Positions 37,138 to 45,650 of a stretch of DNA of 64,000 nucleotides are shown piece by piece; within the stretch, counting starts at the first letter, position 1; every line of letters begins with the position of its first letter. The notes under the pieces were generated by a model. That model was not told the origin of the DNA, ran no database searches, and was given only the letters and a program-made list of their open reading frames with translations. Position numbers and translations under genes: made by a program. This stretch comes from GCA-002050365 sp964237235 (GTDB lineage Bacteria; Acidobacteriota; Blastocatellia; Pyrinomonadales; Pyrinomonadaceae), in contig CAXSGY010000001.1 of assembly GCA_964237235.1 (NCBI GenBank), positions 124,001 to 188,000 on the forward strand. The letters run 5' to 3'.

Positions 37138-37498
37138 ATGCAAGTTTTAGAAACATTCAGATCAAACGGCGCGTTTCCTTCGATGCTCAAGCGCTATACG
37201 CTCGAAGAGTTTTACGCGCTGCCCGCACCGGAAGACCGCTCGCACAAATGTCTTTCCGAAGGCACGCGCACTTATGACCGCACGTGACCGCACGACGAAA
37301 GCCGATACTTATCCGGCGTTGGGCGCAAAAGAACTCTGGCTGATTGATTCGGACAACGAAACAATCGAAATCAGAAACGCCGACGCGCGGGACGGAATTT
37401 TGTTCTGGCAAAAGCGGATTTACGCGAAAGGCGAAACGGCTGAATCTAAAGTTTTGGAAAATTGGAAAATCGCGGTCGGCGAAGGGTTCGCCAAATAA
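37138..37498 (+). pseudogene. Uma2-family endonuclease remnant
   Basis: The N-terminal part (MLKRYTLEEFYALPAPEDRSH) is that of a Uma2/DUF820 protein, but it jumps straight to LSEGTRTYDRT. The central PD-(D/E)xK-type catalytic region is therefore missing. Two tandem copies of TGACCGCACG (37275-37284, 37285-37294) then shift the frame and create a TGA. Removing one copy restores YDRTTKADTYPALGAKELW and a tail to the stop at 37498. Both lesions make it non-functional. Confidence 0.85.
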
Positions 37499-37506
37499 CT
37501 TTTTTT

Positions 37507-38868
37507 GTGCCAATCAAATCAGTTCACATCACCAATTATTACCACAAGAATTCCGGCGGCATCAGCACGAGTTATAACAACCTGCTCGCCGCCGCCGAGC
37601 GACACCGGCGTTTCGTTCGCCTGATCGTGCCGGGCGAAACCGAAGCGGTTGAAGAAGTCAACGAATTCGCCAAAATCTATTACGTTCCCGCCAAACAATC
37701 GCCCGTTTTCGATAAGCGTTACCGCGTGATGATGCCCTGGGATTATATGCCCGGCAGCTCGATTATCAGAAAAATTCTGCTCGAAGAAATGCCGGATTTG
37801 ATCGAAGTTACCGACAAATATACGCTCTCGATGCTCGGCGCGATGATTCGCATCGGCAAATTCAAACAGATTAATCGCCCTTTGCTCGTGCATTTTTCGT
37901 GCGAGCGAATGGACGACAATATCGCTTCGTTTATGACAAAACGAGCGTTCGGCAGATGGCTTTCGCGCCGCGTCGTCGGCAATTATCTGATGCCGTCGTT
38001 CGATTTTCATATTGCGAATTCGCCATACACGGCGGAAGAATTTTATAAAGCGGTCGAGAAACGGGAAAATCCGCGCCGTTCGGACAAGTTTTTCAACTGG
38101 TGCTGGCGTTTTTTCAAATCGCCGCGCGTGCCGTTTGAAGAAAGAATTTTCGTTTGCCCGCGCGGTGTCAACGCCGTGCAATTTTCACCCGACCGCCAAT
38201 CCGATGCGGTTAAAAAAGCGATGCGCGAACAAGCCGAAATTCCCGACGACGCAATCGTTTTGCTTTACGCCGGACGCATTTCGCCGGAAAAAAACATCGA
38301 GCTTTTAGTGCCGTTGATGGAAATTCTGGCGAAGGATTCGGAACGAGATTTTCGCCTTTTAGTCGCCGGCGCGGGACCGCAAGCCGAATGGCTAAAGGAA
38401 GAAACCGCCAAAAAGATTCCGCATCGAATCATTCAACTCGGACATTTAGATAAAGAAACTTTGTCGGATTATTATGCGAACGCCGACGTTTTCGTGCATC
38501 CGAATCCGCGCGAGCCGTTCGGCATCGCGCCGCTCGAAGCGATGGCTTCCGGCACGCCGACCGTCGCGCCGAACGCGGGCGGCTTGCTGTCTTACGCGAC
38601 AAACGAAAACGCCTGGTTGGTTGAACCGACGGCGGAAAATTTCGCCGCCGCCGTGCGCGAAATCGTGAATGATAAAGCATTGCGAAATCGCAAAATCGAA
38701 CGCGCTTTTGAAGCTGTTAATGAAAACACGCGCGAACGCTCGACTGATTTTCTGCTGGCGACTTATGACCGTTTGTACGCCGATTTTCAAATGCGCAAAG
38801 AATTATTTACCGACCAGGAAAAGGCGGGAAAGTTTGATTTTGTGAAATTATTGAACAGCGAGTTCTGA
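37507..38868 (+). CDS. GT4-family glycosyltransferase, cluster member 3
   Basis: 453 residues from GTG 37507, nine bases after the Uma2 remnant. The alternative TTG 37462 would put translation through the remnant. Motifs: HITNYYHKNSGGISTSYNN (nucleotide-binding loop of the N-domain), LVHFSCERMD, YAGRISPEKNIELL and HPNPREPFGIAPLEAMASG. It is only distantly related to the other two. It ends before a large inverted repeat shared with the convergent radical-SAM gene. Confidence 0.9.
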   Translation: MPIKSVHITNYYHKNSGGISTSYNNLLAAAERHRRFVRLIVPGETEAVEEVNEFAKIYYVPAKQSPVFDKRYRVMMPWDYMPGSSIIRKILLEEMPDLIEVTDKYTLSMLGAMIRIGKFKQINRPLLVHFSCERMDDNIASFMTKRAFGRWLSRRVVGNYLMPSFDFHIANSPYTAEEFYKAVEKRENPRRSDKFFNWCWRFFKSPRVPFEERIFVCPRGVNAVQFSPDRQSDAVKKAMREQAEIPDDAIVLLYAGRISPEKNIELLVPLMEILAKDSERDFRLLVAGAGPQAEWLKEETAKKIPHRIIQLGHLDKETLSDYYANADVFVHPNPREPFGIAPLEAMASGTPTVAPNAGGLLSYATNENAWLVEPTAENFAAAVREIVNDKALRNRKIERAFEAVNENTRERSTDFLLATYDRLYADFQMRKELFTDQEKAGKFDFVKLLNSEF

Positions 38869-38902
38869 AAAATTTGCAGCCATCTCAAAGATAAATTTCG
38901 AT

Positions 38903-38979
38903 GGTTCAGAGGCGCGCCTACTGCCCGACGATCCGTTGTCATTATGACGAACGGCGGGCAGTAGGCGCGCCTCTGAACC
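38903..38979. terminator. Perfect 25-bp inverted repeat between convergent genes
   Basis: Arms 38903-38927 and 38955-38979 match exactly and carry GGCGCGCC. Outer ATCTCAAAGATA-like ends extend the pairing. It lies between genes ending at 38868 (+) and 39049 (-). No 7-bp periodicity was seen, unlike the heptad repeats. Confidence 0.8.
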
Positions 38980-39048
38980 GGATAATTGTCTATTTTTGAG
39001 ATAGCTTCTAGATGTTTGTTACAAGAAGTCTGTAGAATTACCGCGAAT

Positions 39049-40605
39049 TTATTCTAAAACTTCGTCTTTGACGAAACTGTTCAATCTTTTTCTTCGCGAT
39101 TTGCGCCACGTTGACAATCCTTCCCGCGTCAGGCTGAAAAGAGTTTTGCGGTTTTCAAATAATAATTTCAGCCACGCGCGCTTGTTCATCTGCGGAAAAT
39201 AAATTCCGCGAAAGAAAAATCTGGCGACCAGATGGCTGATGCGGTACTGAATCGGCTGGTCTTGAATCGCTTCGAGCGCGCGGGCGTTTCTTTCGGGGCT
39301 GTAGGAATTCGACCACGCTTGAATCGTTTCGACGCGCGCTTCTTCGACCGTCATTTTCGAAGGCGTGTGCGCCATCACGAACGGCGCGAATTCGAGCCAG
39401 TGCAGCGGTCTGTGCAGTCTGCCTTCGGCTTGCAGACGATCATAAAGCGGTGTCGCCGGAAACGGCGTGAGCTGTCCGAAAACCGGCAAACCGGGCGACC
39501 AGCTTTCGATTTGTTCGACCGTGCGCGCCGCCACGCCCGGCGTGTCGTTATCCATTCCGAAAATAAACGAAGTGATCGCGTAGATATTGCGCTTTGCCAG
39601 GCGGTCGAGAACTTCTTTGTAATCGGCGGGCTTCGAGAAATTTTTATTGACCGAAGCCATATTTTGCGGATCAATAGATTCCATTCCGATAAAAATCCAT
39701 TTGCCGCCCGCTTCGCTGATTAAATCAACGAGTTCTTCGTCCGCCAGAAGATTCGCGCTGATTTGCGCGACCCACGGCAACTGCGCGTTTGCCGCGATGA
39801 TTTCCTTCAACAAGCCTTTCAGACGTTTTTTATTGATGGCGAGATTGTCGTCTATAAAGAAAACGGCGATTTGTCCTCTTTCCGCTTTGGCGCGTTTTTT
39901 CAGACGAAGCAGTTCTTCAACCACCGATTCGTTCGTGCGAAAGCGAATCGAATCGCCGAAAAATCCGGTAACGGTGCAGAATTCGCAGCCGTATGGACAG
40001 CCGCGTCCGGTTTCAATCGGCACGACGAAAAATTTTCCCCAGCCCGCGCCCATTTTCGATAACGTCGAACGCATAAATTTCGGCACGAGACTGAACTGGT
40101 CTAAATCCAGAGTTTCCCAGGGGATATGCGGATAAGGCTGTAAACTCGGTTTTACGTCGTTGCCTTTCGCGTCGTGTTTGGGCTGATAAATTTCCTTCAG
40201 ACAATCGTTTGCCGCGTCTTCGACGATTAGATGCCACGTTTCATCGGCTTCGCCGAGCGCGACCGCGTCGGCGTGGCGCACGCCGCCGTTTCTGCCGAGA
40301 GCTTCGTCCGGGCATTCGGTAACGTGCGGTCCGCCCATCACGACTTTAATTCCCGCGTCGCGCAGCGCGTCGGCAACTTTATAAGCCCGCGCGACCATTC
40401 TGGTCATCGAGCCGATGCCGACGAGACCGATGTTTTCGTTTCGGCAGAATTCGACCAGTTCTTTGCGGCTCAACGCTTTGGCGTTGCCGTCAATTAAAAT
40501 TACTTCGTGCGGTTTCGGCGTTAAGGCTTGTAACAGAAACATCCAGAGGTGCGGCATAAAATTGCGCGTCACGCCGTTGTCGGGGTTGTAAAGTAAAATT
40601 TTCAT
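39049..40605 (-). CDS. B12-binding-domain radical SAM protein
   Basis: 518 residues from ATG 40605 with GGGAG before it. The N-terminal cobalamin-binding-type domain (about 1-140, MKILLYNPDNG, VVMGGPHVT) is followed by the radical SAM core with CPYGCEFC (CxxxCxxC 4Fe-4S motif, near residue 210). A C-terminal region is rich in hydrophobic and basic residues. Such proteins methylate or rearrange lipids and cofactors; the substrate is not evident. It has an unusual leader with a terminator 27 bp before the start codon. Confidence 0.9.
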   Translation of the reverse strand: MKILLYNPDNGVTRNFMPHLWMFLLQALTPKPHEVILIDGNAKALSRKELVEFCRNENIGLVGIGSMTRMVARAYKVADALRDAGIKVVMGGPHVTECPDEALGRNGGVRHADAVALGEADETWHLIVEDAANDCLKEIYQPKHDAKGNDVKPSLQPYPHIPWETLDLDQFSLVPKFMRSTLSKMGAGWGKFFVVPIETGRGCPYGCEFCTVTGFFGDSIRFRTNESVVEELLRLKKRAKAERGQIAVFFIDDNLAINKKRLKGLLKEIIAANAQLPWVAQISANLLADEELVDLISEAGGKWIFIGMESIDPQNMASVNKNFSKPADYKEVLDRLAKRNIYAITSFIFGMDNDTPGVAARTVEQIESWSPGLPVFGQLTPFPATPLYDRLQAEGRLHRPLHWLEFAPFVMAHTPSKMTVEEARVETIQAWSNSYSPERNARALEAIQDQPIQYRISHLVARFFFRGIYFPQMNKRAWLKLLFENRKTLFSLTREGLSTWRKSRRKRLNSFVKDEVLE

Positions 40606-40813
40606 GTATCGAGTCTCCCGTTTTATCAAGTAAAAAGCCCAACCGTTAGCGGCTGGGCTTTTTGAGCAAAGCGCGGACGGTAAAATCTGTTATTGTTTAA
40701 TCAGCCGGTTTTGACGGAACTGGTTTTAAGATTCGCCCTTAACGCCTTCCGCTAACCGATTTATAAACAATTTTAATGATCGCCCGCTTGATTAATATGT
40801 CTTTTAGATTATA
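40606..40813 (-). promoter_or_regulatory. Candidate attenuator leader of the radical SAM gene
   Basis: A TATAAT (-10, 40808-40813) with a weak -35 would start a leader of about 190 nt. The leader carries GTTAGCGG (minus strand, 40749-40756), which is complementary over eight bases to CCGCTAAC in the terminator 5' arm and loop (40645-40652). The two pairings exclude each other. I see no B12-box, so the ligand, if any, is unknown. Confidence 0.4.
40632..40664 (-). terminator. Intrinsic terminator just upstream of the radical SAM start
   Basis: On the minus strand AAAAAGCCCAGCC pairs with GGTTGGGCTTTTT (one G-U) around the loop GCTAAC. It may end the zinc-ribbon gene transcript (stop 40872), or act as the off-state of an attenuator. 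Confidence 0.85.
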
Positions 40814-40871
40814 AACGATAATCAGCGCGGCGAATAGCCGCCGCTGAGACTTTTAAGCGATAACTGTCAAT

Positions 40872-41234
40872 TTATCGCAGTCCAATGCGCGAATGAACGA
40901 GACGGCGCACGCGGTCGGCGAATAAAACGTCAATCGTTTTCGTGTCGAAGACGGTCATCACTTCGCCCGTACCGAACGACGAATGAGCCATAATTTGTCC
41001 GGCGCGATACGTTAGAGACTGACTGTATGGCTCGCCCGTTTTCGCTCGCAAGCCCTGCATTTTCGACAAAAGCGCGTTCGGTTTGTATGTTCCCAAGAGT
41101 CCGCATTTTGAACAATTCACTCTCGAAACCGCTCCGGTTTTGGTCACGGATTTAACGATATGTCCCAACTGATCTTCGCAGACGGTACAAAACTTTTCGA
41201 CGTTTTCACCGACGGTGTATGTTTGTTTTTTCAT
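40872..41234 (-). CDS. Zinc-ribbon protein with helicase-type Tudor tail
   Basis: 120 residues. Two CxxC pairs (FCTVCED and NCSKCG) form a zinc ribbon. The C-terminal 40 residues (GQIMAHSSFGTGEVMTVFDT, LFADRVRRLVH) match the 'G.x.V.H..FG.G.V' pattern of the C-terminal Tudor domain of UvrD/PcrA helicases. It may bind RNA polymerase or nucleic acid. It is just downstream of the DEAD-box gene on the same strand. Confidence 0.7.
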   Translation of the reverse strand: MKKQTYTVGENVEKFCTVCEDQLGHIVKSVTKTGAVSRVNCSKCGLLGTYKPNALLSKMQGLRAKTGEPYSQSLTYRAGQIMAHSSFGTGEVMTVFDTKTIDVLFADRVRRLVHSRIGLR

Positions 41235-41300
41235 TTTGACGCTCCTTATTTTCTGACAATTAATTATTCCGAATAAAAACAGACGATTTTTTGCCGTAAA

Positions 41301-42515
41301 TCATCTTCCGGCACGGCGCGAGCGAAACGAGCGCACCGCGCTGTTTCGTCTTAAATTGCCCGCCGCTGATTTGGCATAAGCACCGGCAAACAATTCCGTT
41401 CCGCCGAAGTCAGGCAGAACGATTCTTTTTACTTTCTGCTCGGTCAAACGTTCGATGCCGCGCAGAGCGAATTCTTCGACGGGCGTAACCAGCGTAATCG
41501 CCTGCCCGCGGTTGCCCGCGCGTCCGGTGCGCCCGACGCGATGCACGTAATCTTCCGGCGCGTCCGGCACGTCGTAATTGATGACGTGCGAAACCAAATC
41601 AATATCAATGCCGCGCGAAGCGATGTCGGTCGCCACTAAAACACGCGTTTTGCCGAGCCGGAAATCGCGCAGGGCGGTTTCGCGTTGCGCCTGTGTGCGG
41701 TCGGCGTGGATGCGGTTCGCCGACATCTCGCGGGCAATCAAAATATGCGCGAGCCGTTCCGCGCCGCGCCGCGTTTTGGTAAAAACGATAACGCGCTCGA
41801 AATTATTTGTTTCGAGCAAATCGAGCAGCAGAGCCGTTTTCGACGCGGTGGCAACCGAATAAGCGATTTGCTCGATGGTTTCCGCAGCGCAATTCTGACG
41901 GCTGACCTCGACAATCTCCGGTTCGTTCATAATCGTCCACGCCAATTCTCTGATCGCCAAAGACATCGTTGCCGAAAAAAGCAAAGTTTGTCTCGCTTCG
42001 GGAACTTTCGACAGAATTTTGCGGACGGCGGGCAGAAAACCCATATCGAGCATTCGGTCGGCTTCGTCCAAAATTAAAAATTCGATTTTCGATAAGTTGA
42101 CGGTTCCGCGTTCGACGTGATCGAGCAGTCGTCCCGGCGTAGCGATCAAGACGCTCGCGCCGCGCCGCAAAGCGTCGCACTGCGTTTTCACGCTCGCGCC
42201 GCCGATCAAGCTGACGCAGGATAATTTCTTCGGAGCAAATTGTTTATAAGCGGCTTCGATTTGCGAAACCAGTTCGCGCGTCGGCGCGATGATTAAAACC
42301 TGCGCGGTTTGTTTCGCCTGCGGAATTAATTTTTGTATTACGGGCAGCAGAAACGCGGCGGTTTTGCCCGTTCCCGTTTCGGCGCAGCCGATCAAATCCG
42401 CGCCCTTTAAGATCACCGGAATCGCCTTTTCCTGAATCGGGGTCGGTTCGGTATAGTTGAGAGATTGACATTTGCGCGCAAGCGCGTCGTTTAGTCCTAA
42501 TTCGTTAAATTTCAT
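41301..42515 (-). CDS. DEAD-box ATP-dependent RNA helicase
   Basis: 404 residues with all core motifs: Q motif (YTEPTPIQEKAIP), AETGTGKT, PTRELVSQI, ATPGRLLDH, DEAD in LILDEADRML, SAT, ATDIASRGIDI and HRVGRTGRAG. The short Arg/Ser-rich tail (SFRSRRAGR) resembles RhlE-type helicases. It sits beside an RRM protein, as often in cold-adaptation or ribosome-assembly sets. Confidence 0.95.
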   Translation of the reverse strand: MKFNELGLNDALARKCQSLNYTEPTPIQEKAIPVILKGADLIGCAETGTGKTAAFLLPVIQKLIPQAKQTAQVLIIAPTRELVSQIEAAYKQFAPKKLSCVSLIGGASVKTQCDALRRGASVLIATPGRLLDHVERGTVNLSKIEFLILDEADRMLDMGFLPAVRKILSKVPEARQTLLFSATMSLAIRELAWTIMNEPEIVEVSRQNCAAETIEQIAYSVATASKTALLLDLLETNNFERVIVFTKTRRGAERLAHILIAREMSANRIHADRTQAQRETALRDFRLGKTRVLVATDIASRGIDIDLVSHVINYDVPDAPEDYVHRVGRTGRAGNRGQAITLVTPVEEFALRGIERLTEQKVKRIVLPDFGGTELFAGAYAKSAAGNLRRNSAVRSFRSRRAGR

Positions 42516-42570
42516 TTAGTTCCTTACTGTCGAGGCGAACTGAATTGAGAAAATCAGTCAGCCTGAAAAA

Positions 42571-42610
42571 TAAAAAAAATGCCTCCGGCTTGTATTTTAG
42601 CCAGAGGCAC
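42571..42610 (-). terminator. Terminator of the RRM gene
   Basis: Arms TGCCTCTGGCT and AGCCGGAGGCA (minus strand) are followed by TTTTTTTT. They lie between the RRM gene and the DEAD-box gene, so these are separate units. Confidence 0.85.
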
Positions 42611-42647
42611 TTCTGTAATAAGAGTCGCTGGTTATTATAACCGACCG

Positions 42648-42989
42648 TTACCAACGATTGGTGCGACCGCCGCCGCCGCCGCCGCCGTAACCGCCGCGTC
42701 CGCCGCCGCCGCCGCCACGATTACCGCCGCCGCCGCCGCTTTCGCGTTGTCGGGCTTCGTTGACGGTCAAGCTGCGACCGTTAATTTCTTTGCCGTTAAG
42801 GGCGGCAATCGCCGCTTCGCCTTCTTCTTTGGAAGACATTTCGACAAAACCGAAACCGCGCGAGCGACCCGTGTCGCGGTCGTTGATGATATTCGCCGAT
42901 TCAACCGTTCCCGATTGACCGAACATTTCTTCCAAATCGCCAGCCGAAGTTTGGAAATCGAGATTTCCGACGTAAAGTTTCATTGACAT
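42648..42989 (-). CDS. Glycine-rich RRM RNA-binding protein
   Basis: A 113-residue protein. A single RRM (RNP2 LYVGNL, RNP1 RGFGFVEM, residues 3-80) is followed by a Gly/Arg-rich tail (GGNRGGGGGGRGGYGG). GGGAAAGG precedes ATG 42989; ATG 42983 is possible. It should bind RNA and act as a chaperone, for example at low temperature. The tail is encoded by GCC/GCG-rich triplet repeats. Confidence 0.93.
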   Translation of the reverse strand: MSMKLYVGNLDFQTSAGDLEEMFGQSGTVESANIINDRDTGRSRGFGFVEMSSKEEGEAAIAALNGKEINGRSLTVNEARQRESGGGGGNRGGGGGGRGGYGGGGGGGRTNRW

Positions 42990-43519
42990 AAAAATACACC
43001 TTTCCCTTTTTTAGGGATAAAAAGAAGTTTTGAAATCGAATTGGCTTCGGAGAAACGGTTTGCAGCGAAGGATTGGATTCGGATGTTCTCTCTTTAAAGT
43101 AGAACAACTTCTGTAGTTATAACCGACCCGCTCCCGAACTATCCAAAACGCCGTCAAAATAAAACTTTCTTCAGACGGGCGCATCACCGTTGATGCAAGA
43201 GAGAAGGATTAACAGTTTCTATTATGCACTATTTAAGGGCAATATTGCAAATTGGTTCTTCGTTTAACGATTTGCGGGCAAATGTTAATCACTCTTCGGA
43301 AGCGACGCGGCAGCGACTGGAGCGAGAAGCATACTGTCTTGCAATAAGTATCGCTTCGAGGCGAAAATGCGCTTATTATTCCGCAATTTGAATTTAATTA
43401 AGCGGTTTGTTCGCGCCGTCGCGCTCATCGCAAGCAAGTTGCCTCTCGCTCCAATCCGCTCTAAAAATTTCTTCTCCGTCCCGAAGTGAGATATAATTCA
43501 TATTTTTCGGTGATTTAAT
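42990..43519 (-). promoter_or_regulatory. Long leader and promoter of the RRM gene; no other gene
   Basis: TTGCAA (43245-43250), an 18-bp spacer and CATAAT (43221-43226) on the minus strand give a start near 43214 and a leader of about 225 nt, beginning with a perfect small hairpin (43181-43196). This resembles cold-shock gene leaders. Further out, 43310-43345 and 43425-43460 form an imperfect inverted repeat (about 75% over 37 bp, GGAGCGAGA core) of unknown role. Confidence 0.5.
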
Positions 43520-44617
43520 ATGCTCGAATTAGTTTTAGCCAACTTAAAAACCCGTCCGTTTCGCACTTTGATCAGCATTGTCGGCGTAGCTTTGGGCGTT
43601 GTTTTGATAATGCTTTTTACCGGTTTGGCGCGCGGAATGTCCGAAGATATGGCAAAACGCGCGGCAAACTGGAAGGCGGAAATCGTTTTCACCCGTCCGG
43701 GCGCGATGGATTTGACGAGTTCAAACGCCTCGGTTTCGACGACTTACGCCGGGAAATTGCTGGAAATCGAAGGTGTAAAAGCAACCGTTCCCGTCATTCG
43801 TTATATCACGCCCGATTCGACCGGACGCTGGGGTTTGCGCCAGCTCGACGGCGTAGATTGGCAGCCGTTTGCCGAGATGAACGAAATCAAGCTCGATCAA
43901 GGGCGCGCTCCGACGGCAGTTGATGAAGTCGTCATTGACGAGCGGCAGGCGTTGGACGACAAATTAAAGGTTGGCGATACGATGCAGCTTTTCGGCGGCA
44001 AAACTTATAAAATTACGGGCGTTTTCGCGCCGCCGTCGGGGGCGCGCATCAAAATGTCGCTCGCCGCGATGCAGGACGCGCTGCAAACCAATAAATGCAC
44101 GTATATTCTTGTCAAGCTCAAAGACGGCGCGGATGTCGAAGCGGTCGCCGCCCGCATCAATCAAGCGTTGCCCGGCAATAAAATCAATTTAACGCGCGAT
44201 CTGGTGATTGACGCGCAAGACCGCATTCCCGGCTTGAAAACGTTCCTGCGCGTGCTGGTCGCGCTCGGCGCATTCGTCAGCATCGTTTTCGTTTTGCTTT
44301 CGATGTATACGACGATTACCGAACGGCGCAAGGAAATCGGCATTTTGAAATCTCTGGGCGCGTCGAAATCGTTCATCGTCAGCGTTATCGAAGGCGAAGC
44401 GTTTCTCATCGGCGTTTTAGGCGTTCTGCTCGGCGTGTTTGTTTCGATTCTCGCTTCCTACGTCATTCAGGCAAATTTCGATTTACAATTTGAATTCAGC
44501 CGCGAATGGATTTTAACCGCGATTGCGATTGCAGTGGCGGGCAGCTTAATCGGCGCGCTTTATCCGGCGTGGCGCGCGTCCGGCATTGATCCGGTCGAAG
44601 TAATGGTCAACGAATAA
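43520..44617 (+). CDS. ABC transporter permease of the MacB/FtsX type
   Basis: 365 residues. An N-terminal TM helix (TLISIVGVALGVVLIMLFTG) is followed by a periplasmic MacB-PCD domain (about 45-235). Three C-terminal TM helices then carry ERRKEIGILKSLGASKSFIV, the coupling region of FtsX-like permeases. The ending YPAWRASGIDPVEVMVNE is typical. No ATP-binding gene is adjacent in the window. Confidence 0.92.
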   Translation: MLELVLANLKTRPFRTLISIVGVALGVVLIMLFTGLARGMSEDMAKRAANWKAEIVFTRPGAMDLTSSNASVSTTYAGKLLEIEGVKATVPVIRYITPDSTGRWGLRQLDGVDWQPFAEMNEIKLDQGRAPTAVDEVVIDERQALDDKLKVGDTMQLFGGKTYKITGVFAPPSGARIKMSLAAMQDALQTNKCTYILVKLKDGADVEAVAARINQALPGNKINLTRDLVIDAQDRIPGLKTFLRVLVALGAFVSIVFVLLSMYTTITERRKEIGILKSLGASKSFIVSVIEGEAFLIGVLGVLLGVFVSILASYVIQANFDLQFEFSREWILTAIAIAVAGSLIGALYPAWRASGIDPVEVMVNE

Positions 44618-44684
44618 TTCGTTTCGACGCGAATTGAAAAATTCTTTTTTACCTGACAAACTTATAAGCCGGAAGCTGAAATCA

Positions 44685-44700
44685 GCTGAAAATTTTCAGC
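44685..44700. promoter_or_regulatory. 16-bp palindrome upstream of ferritin-like operon
   Basis: GCTGAAAATTTTCAGC is a perfect palindrome in the 260-bp gap before the ferritin-like genes. It has the same AAAATTTT centre as the palindrome before mntR (46520-46535), so both might bind the same regulator. Confidence 0.35.
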
Positions 44701-44877
44701 CAGCCGAATCTGTTTTCGGCAAATAATCGAATAAAAAAGACGAGCGGCGATATAACACAGATTGCTTTAGCCGGAAATCCGGAATCTTTTGCCAATAAAT
44801 ATATTCGCCGGTAGATCGAAGGTTGAATGAATTTCCTCAATCTTCAATTAACAGAAAATTCATAGGGAGAAAAAATT

Positions 44878-45630
44878 ATGAAAAAAGATTTCAATTCCGA
44901 CGTTGAAGAAATCAATCTCGAATCAAGCATCGAGAAATTAACTTCACGACGGAAATTCATCAAATATTCGAGTGCCGCCGCTTTAACCGCGTTTGCGTTC
45001 GGCGCGCTCGATCCGCAGATGCTTTCGGCAAAAACGGCTTTTCTCGGCTTGCCGATTGATGACGACAAATCCGGTTCGGTTGATTTGGGCAAAGGCGACA
45101 CGGGCATTTTGAATTACGCCTACGCGCTCGAACAGCTCGAAGCGGCTTTTTACACGCAGGTCATTTCAACGCCGTATTCGGGAATGTCTTCCGCCGAACG
45201 CGCAATTTTAACCGACATCCGCGACCACGAAATCGCCCACCGCGAGCTTTTTAAAACCGCGCTCGGCAAAAAAGCGATTCCGGGTTTACAGGTCAATTTC
45301 ACTTCGATCAATTTCGGCAGCCGCGACAGTGTTCTCGGCACGGCGAAGACGTTTGAAGATTTGGGCGTGGCGGCTTATAACGGCGCGGGACAGCTTTTGA
45401 AGGACGTTAATTTTCTGCTTTTGGCGGGAAAAATCGTTTCGGTCGAAGCGCGTCACGCGGCGACGATACGCGATTTGCTCAGCCCGATGTCGGCATCGTT
45501 CTCGGGCGACGACGCGGTTGATTCCAACGGCTTGGACAAAGCCTTAGCCCCGGCACAGGTTTTAGCCGCCGCCGCGCCGTTTATCAAAACGCCGGTCACC
45601 GCTAAAAAATTACCGACCGCGAAATCGTAG
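44878..45630 (+). CDS. Tat-type exported ferritin-like protein 1
   Basis: A 250-residue protein. A twin-arginine signal (SRRKFIKYSSAAALTAFAFG) is followed by a ferritin-like four-helix domain (YALEQLEAAFYTQVI; REIRDHE-type ILTDIRDHEIAHRELF; IVSVEARHAATIRDLL), with the Glu and ExxH residues expected for a dinuclear iron or manganese site. It is periplasmic by signal. GGGAGAAAAAATT precedes the start. The second copy follows after 20 bp. Such pairs are often linked with stress or desiccation tolerance. Confidence 0.9.
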   Translation: MKKDFNSDVEEINLESSIEKLTSRRKFIKYSSAAALTAFAFGALDPQMLSAKTAFLGLPIDDDKSGSVDLGKGDTGILNYAYALEQLEAAFYTQVISTPYSGMSSAERAILTDIRDHEIAHRELFKTALGKKAIPGLQVNFTSINFGSRDSVLGTAKTFEDLGVAAYNGAGQLLKDVNFLLLAGKIVSVEARHAATIRDLLSPMSASFSGDDAVDSNGLDKALAPAQVLAAAAPFIKTPVTAKKLPTAKS

Positions 45631-45650
45631 AAAGAAGGAGGAATGAGAAA

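Noticed and set aside
40606..40871. Cobalamin riboswitch before the B12 radical SAM gene
   Set aside because: No B12-box or other conserved cobalamin-riboswitch sequence could be found; kept only as a possible attenuator of unknown ligand.
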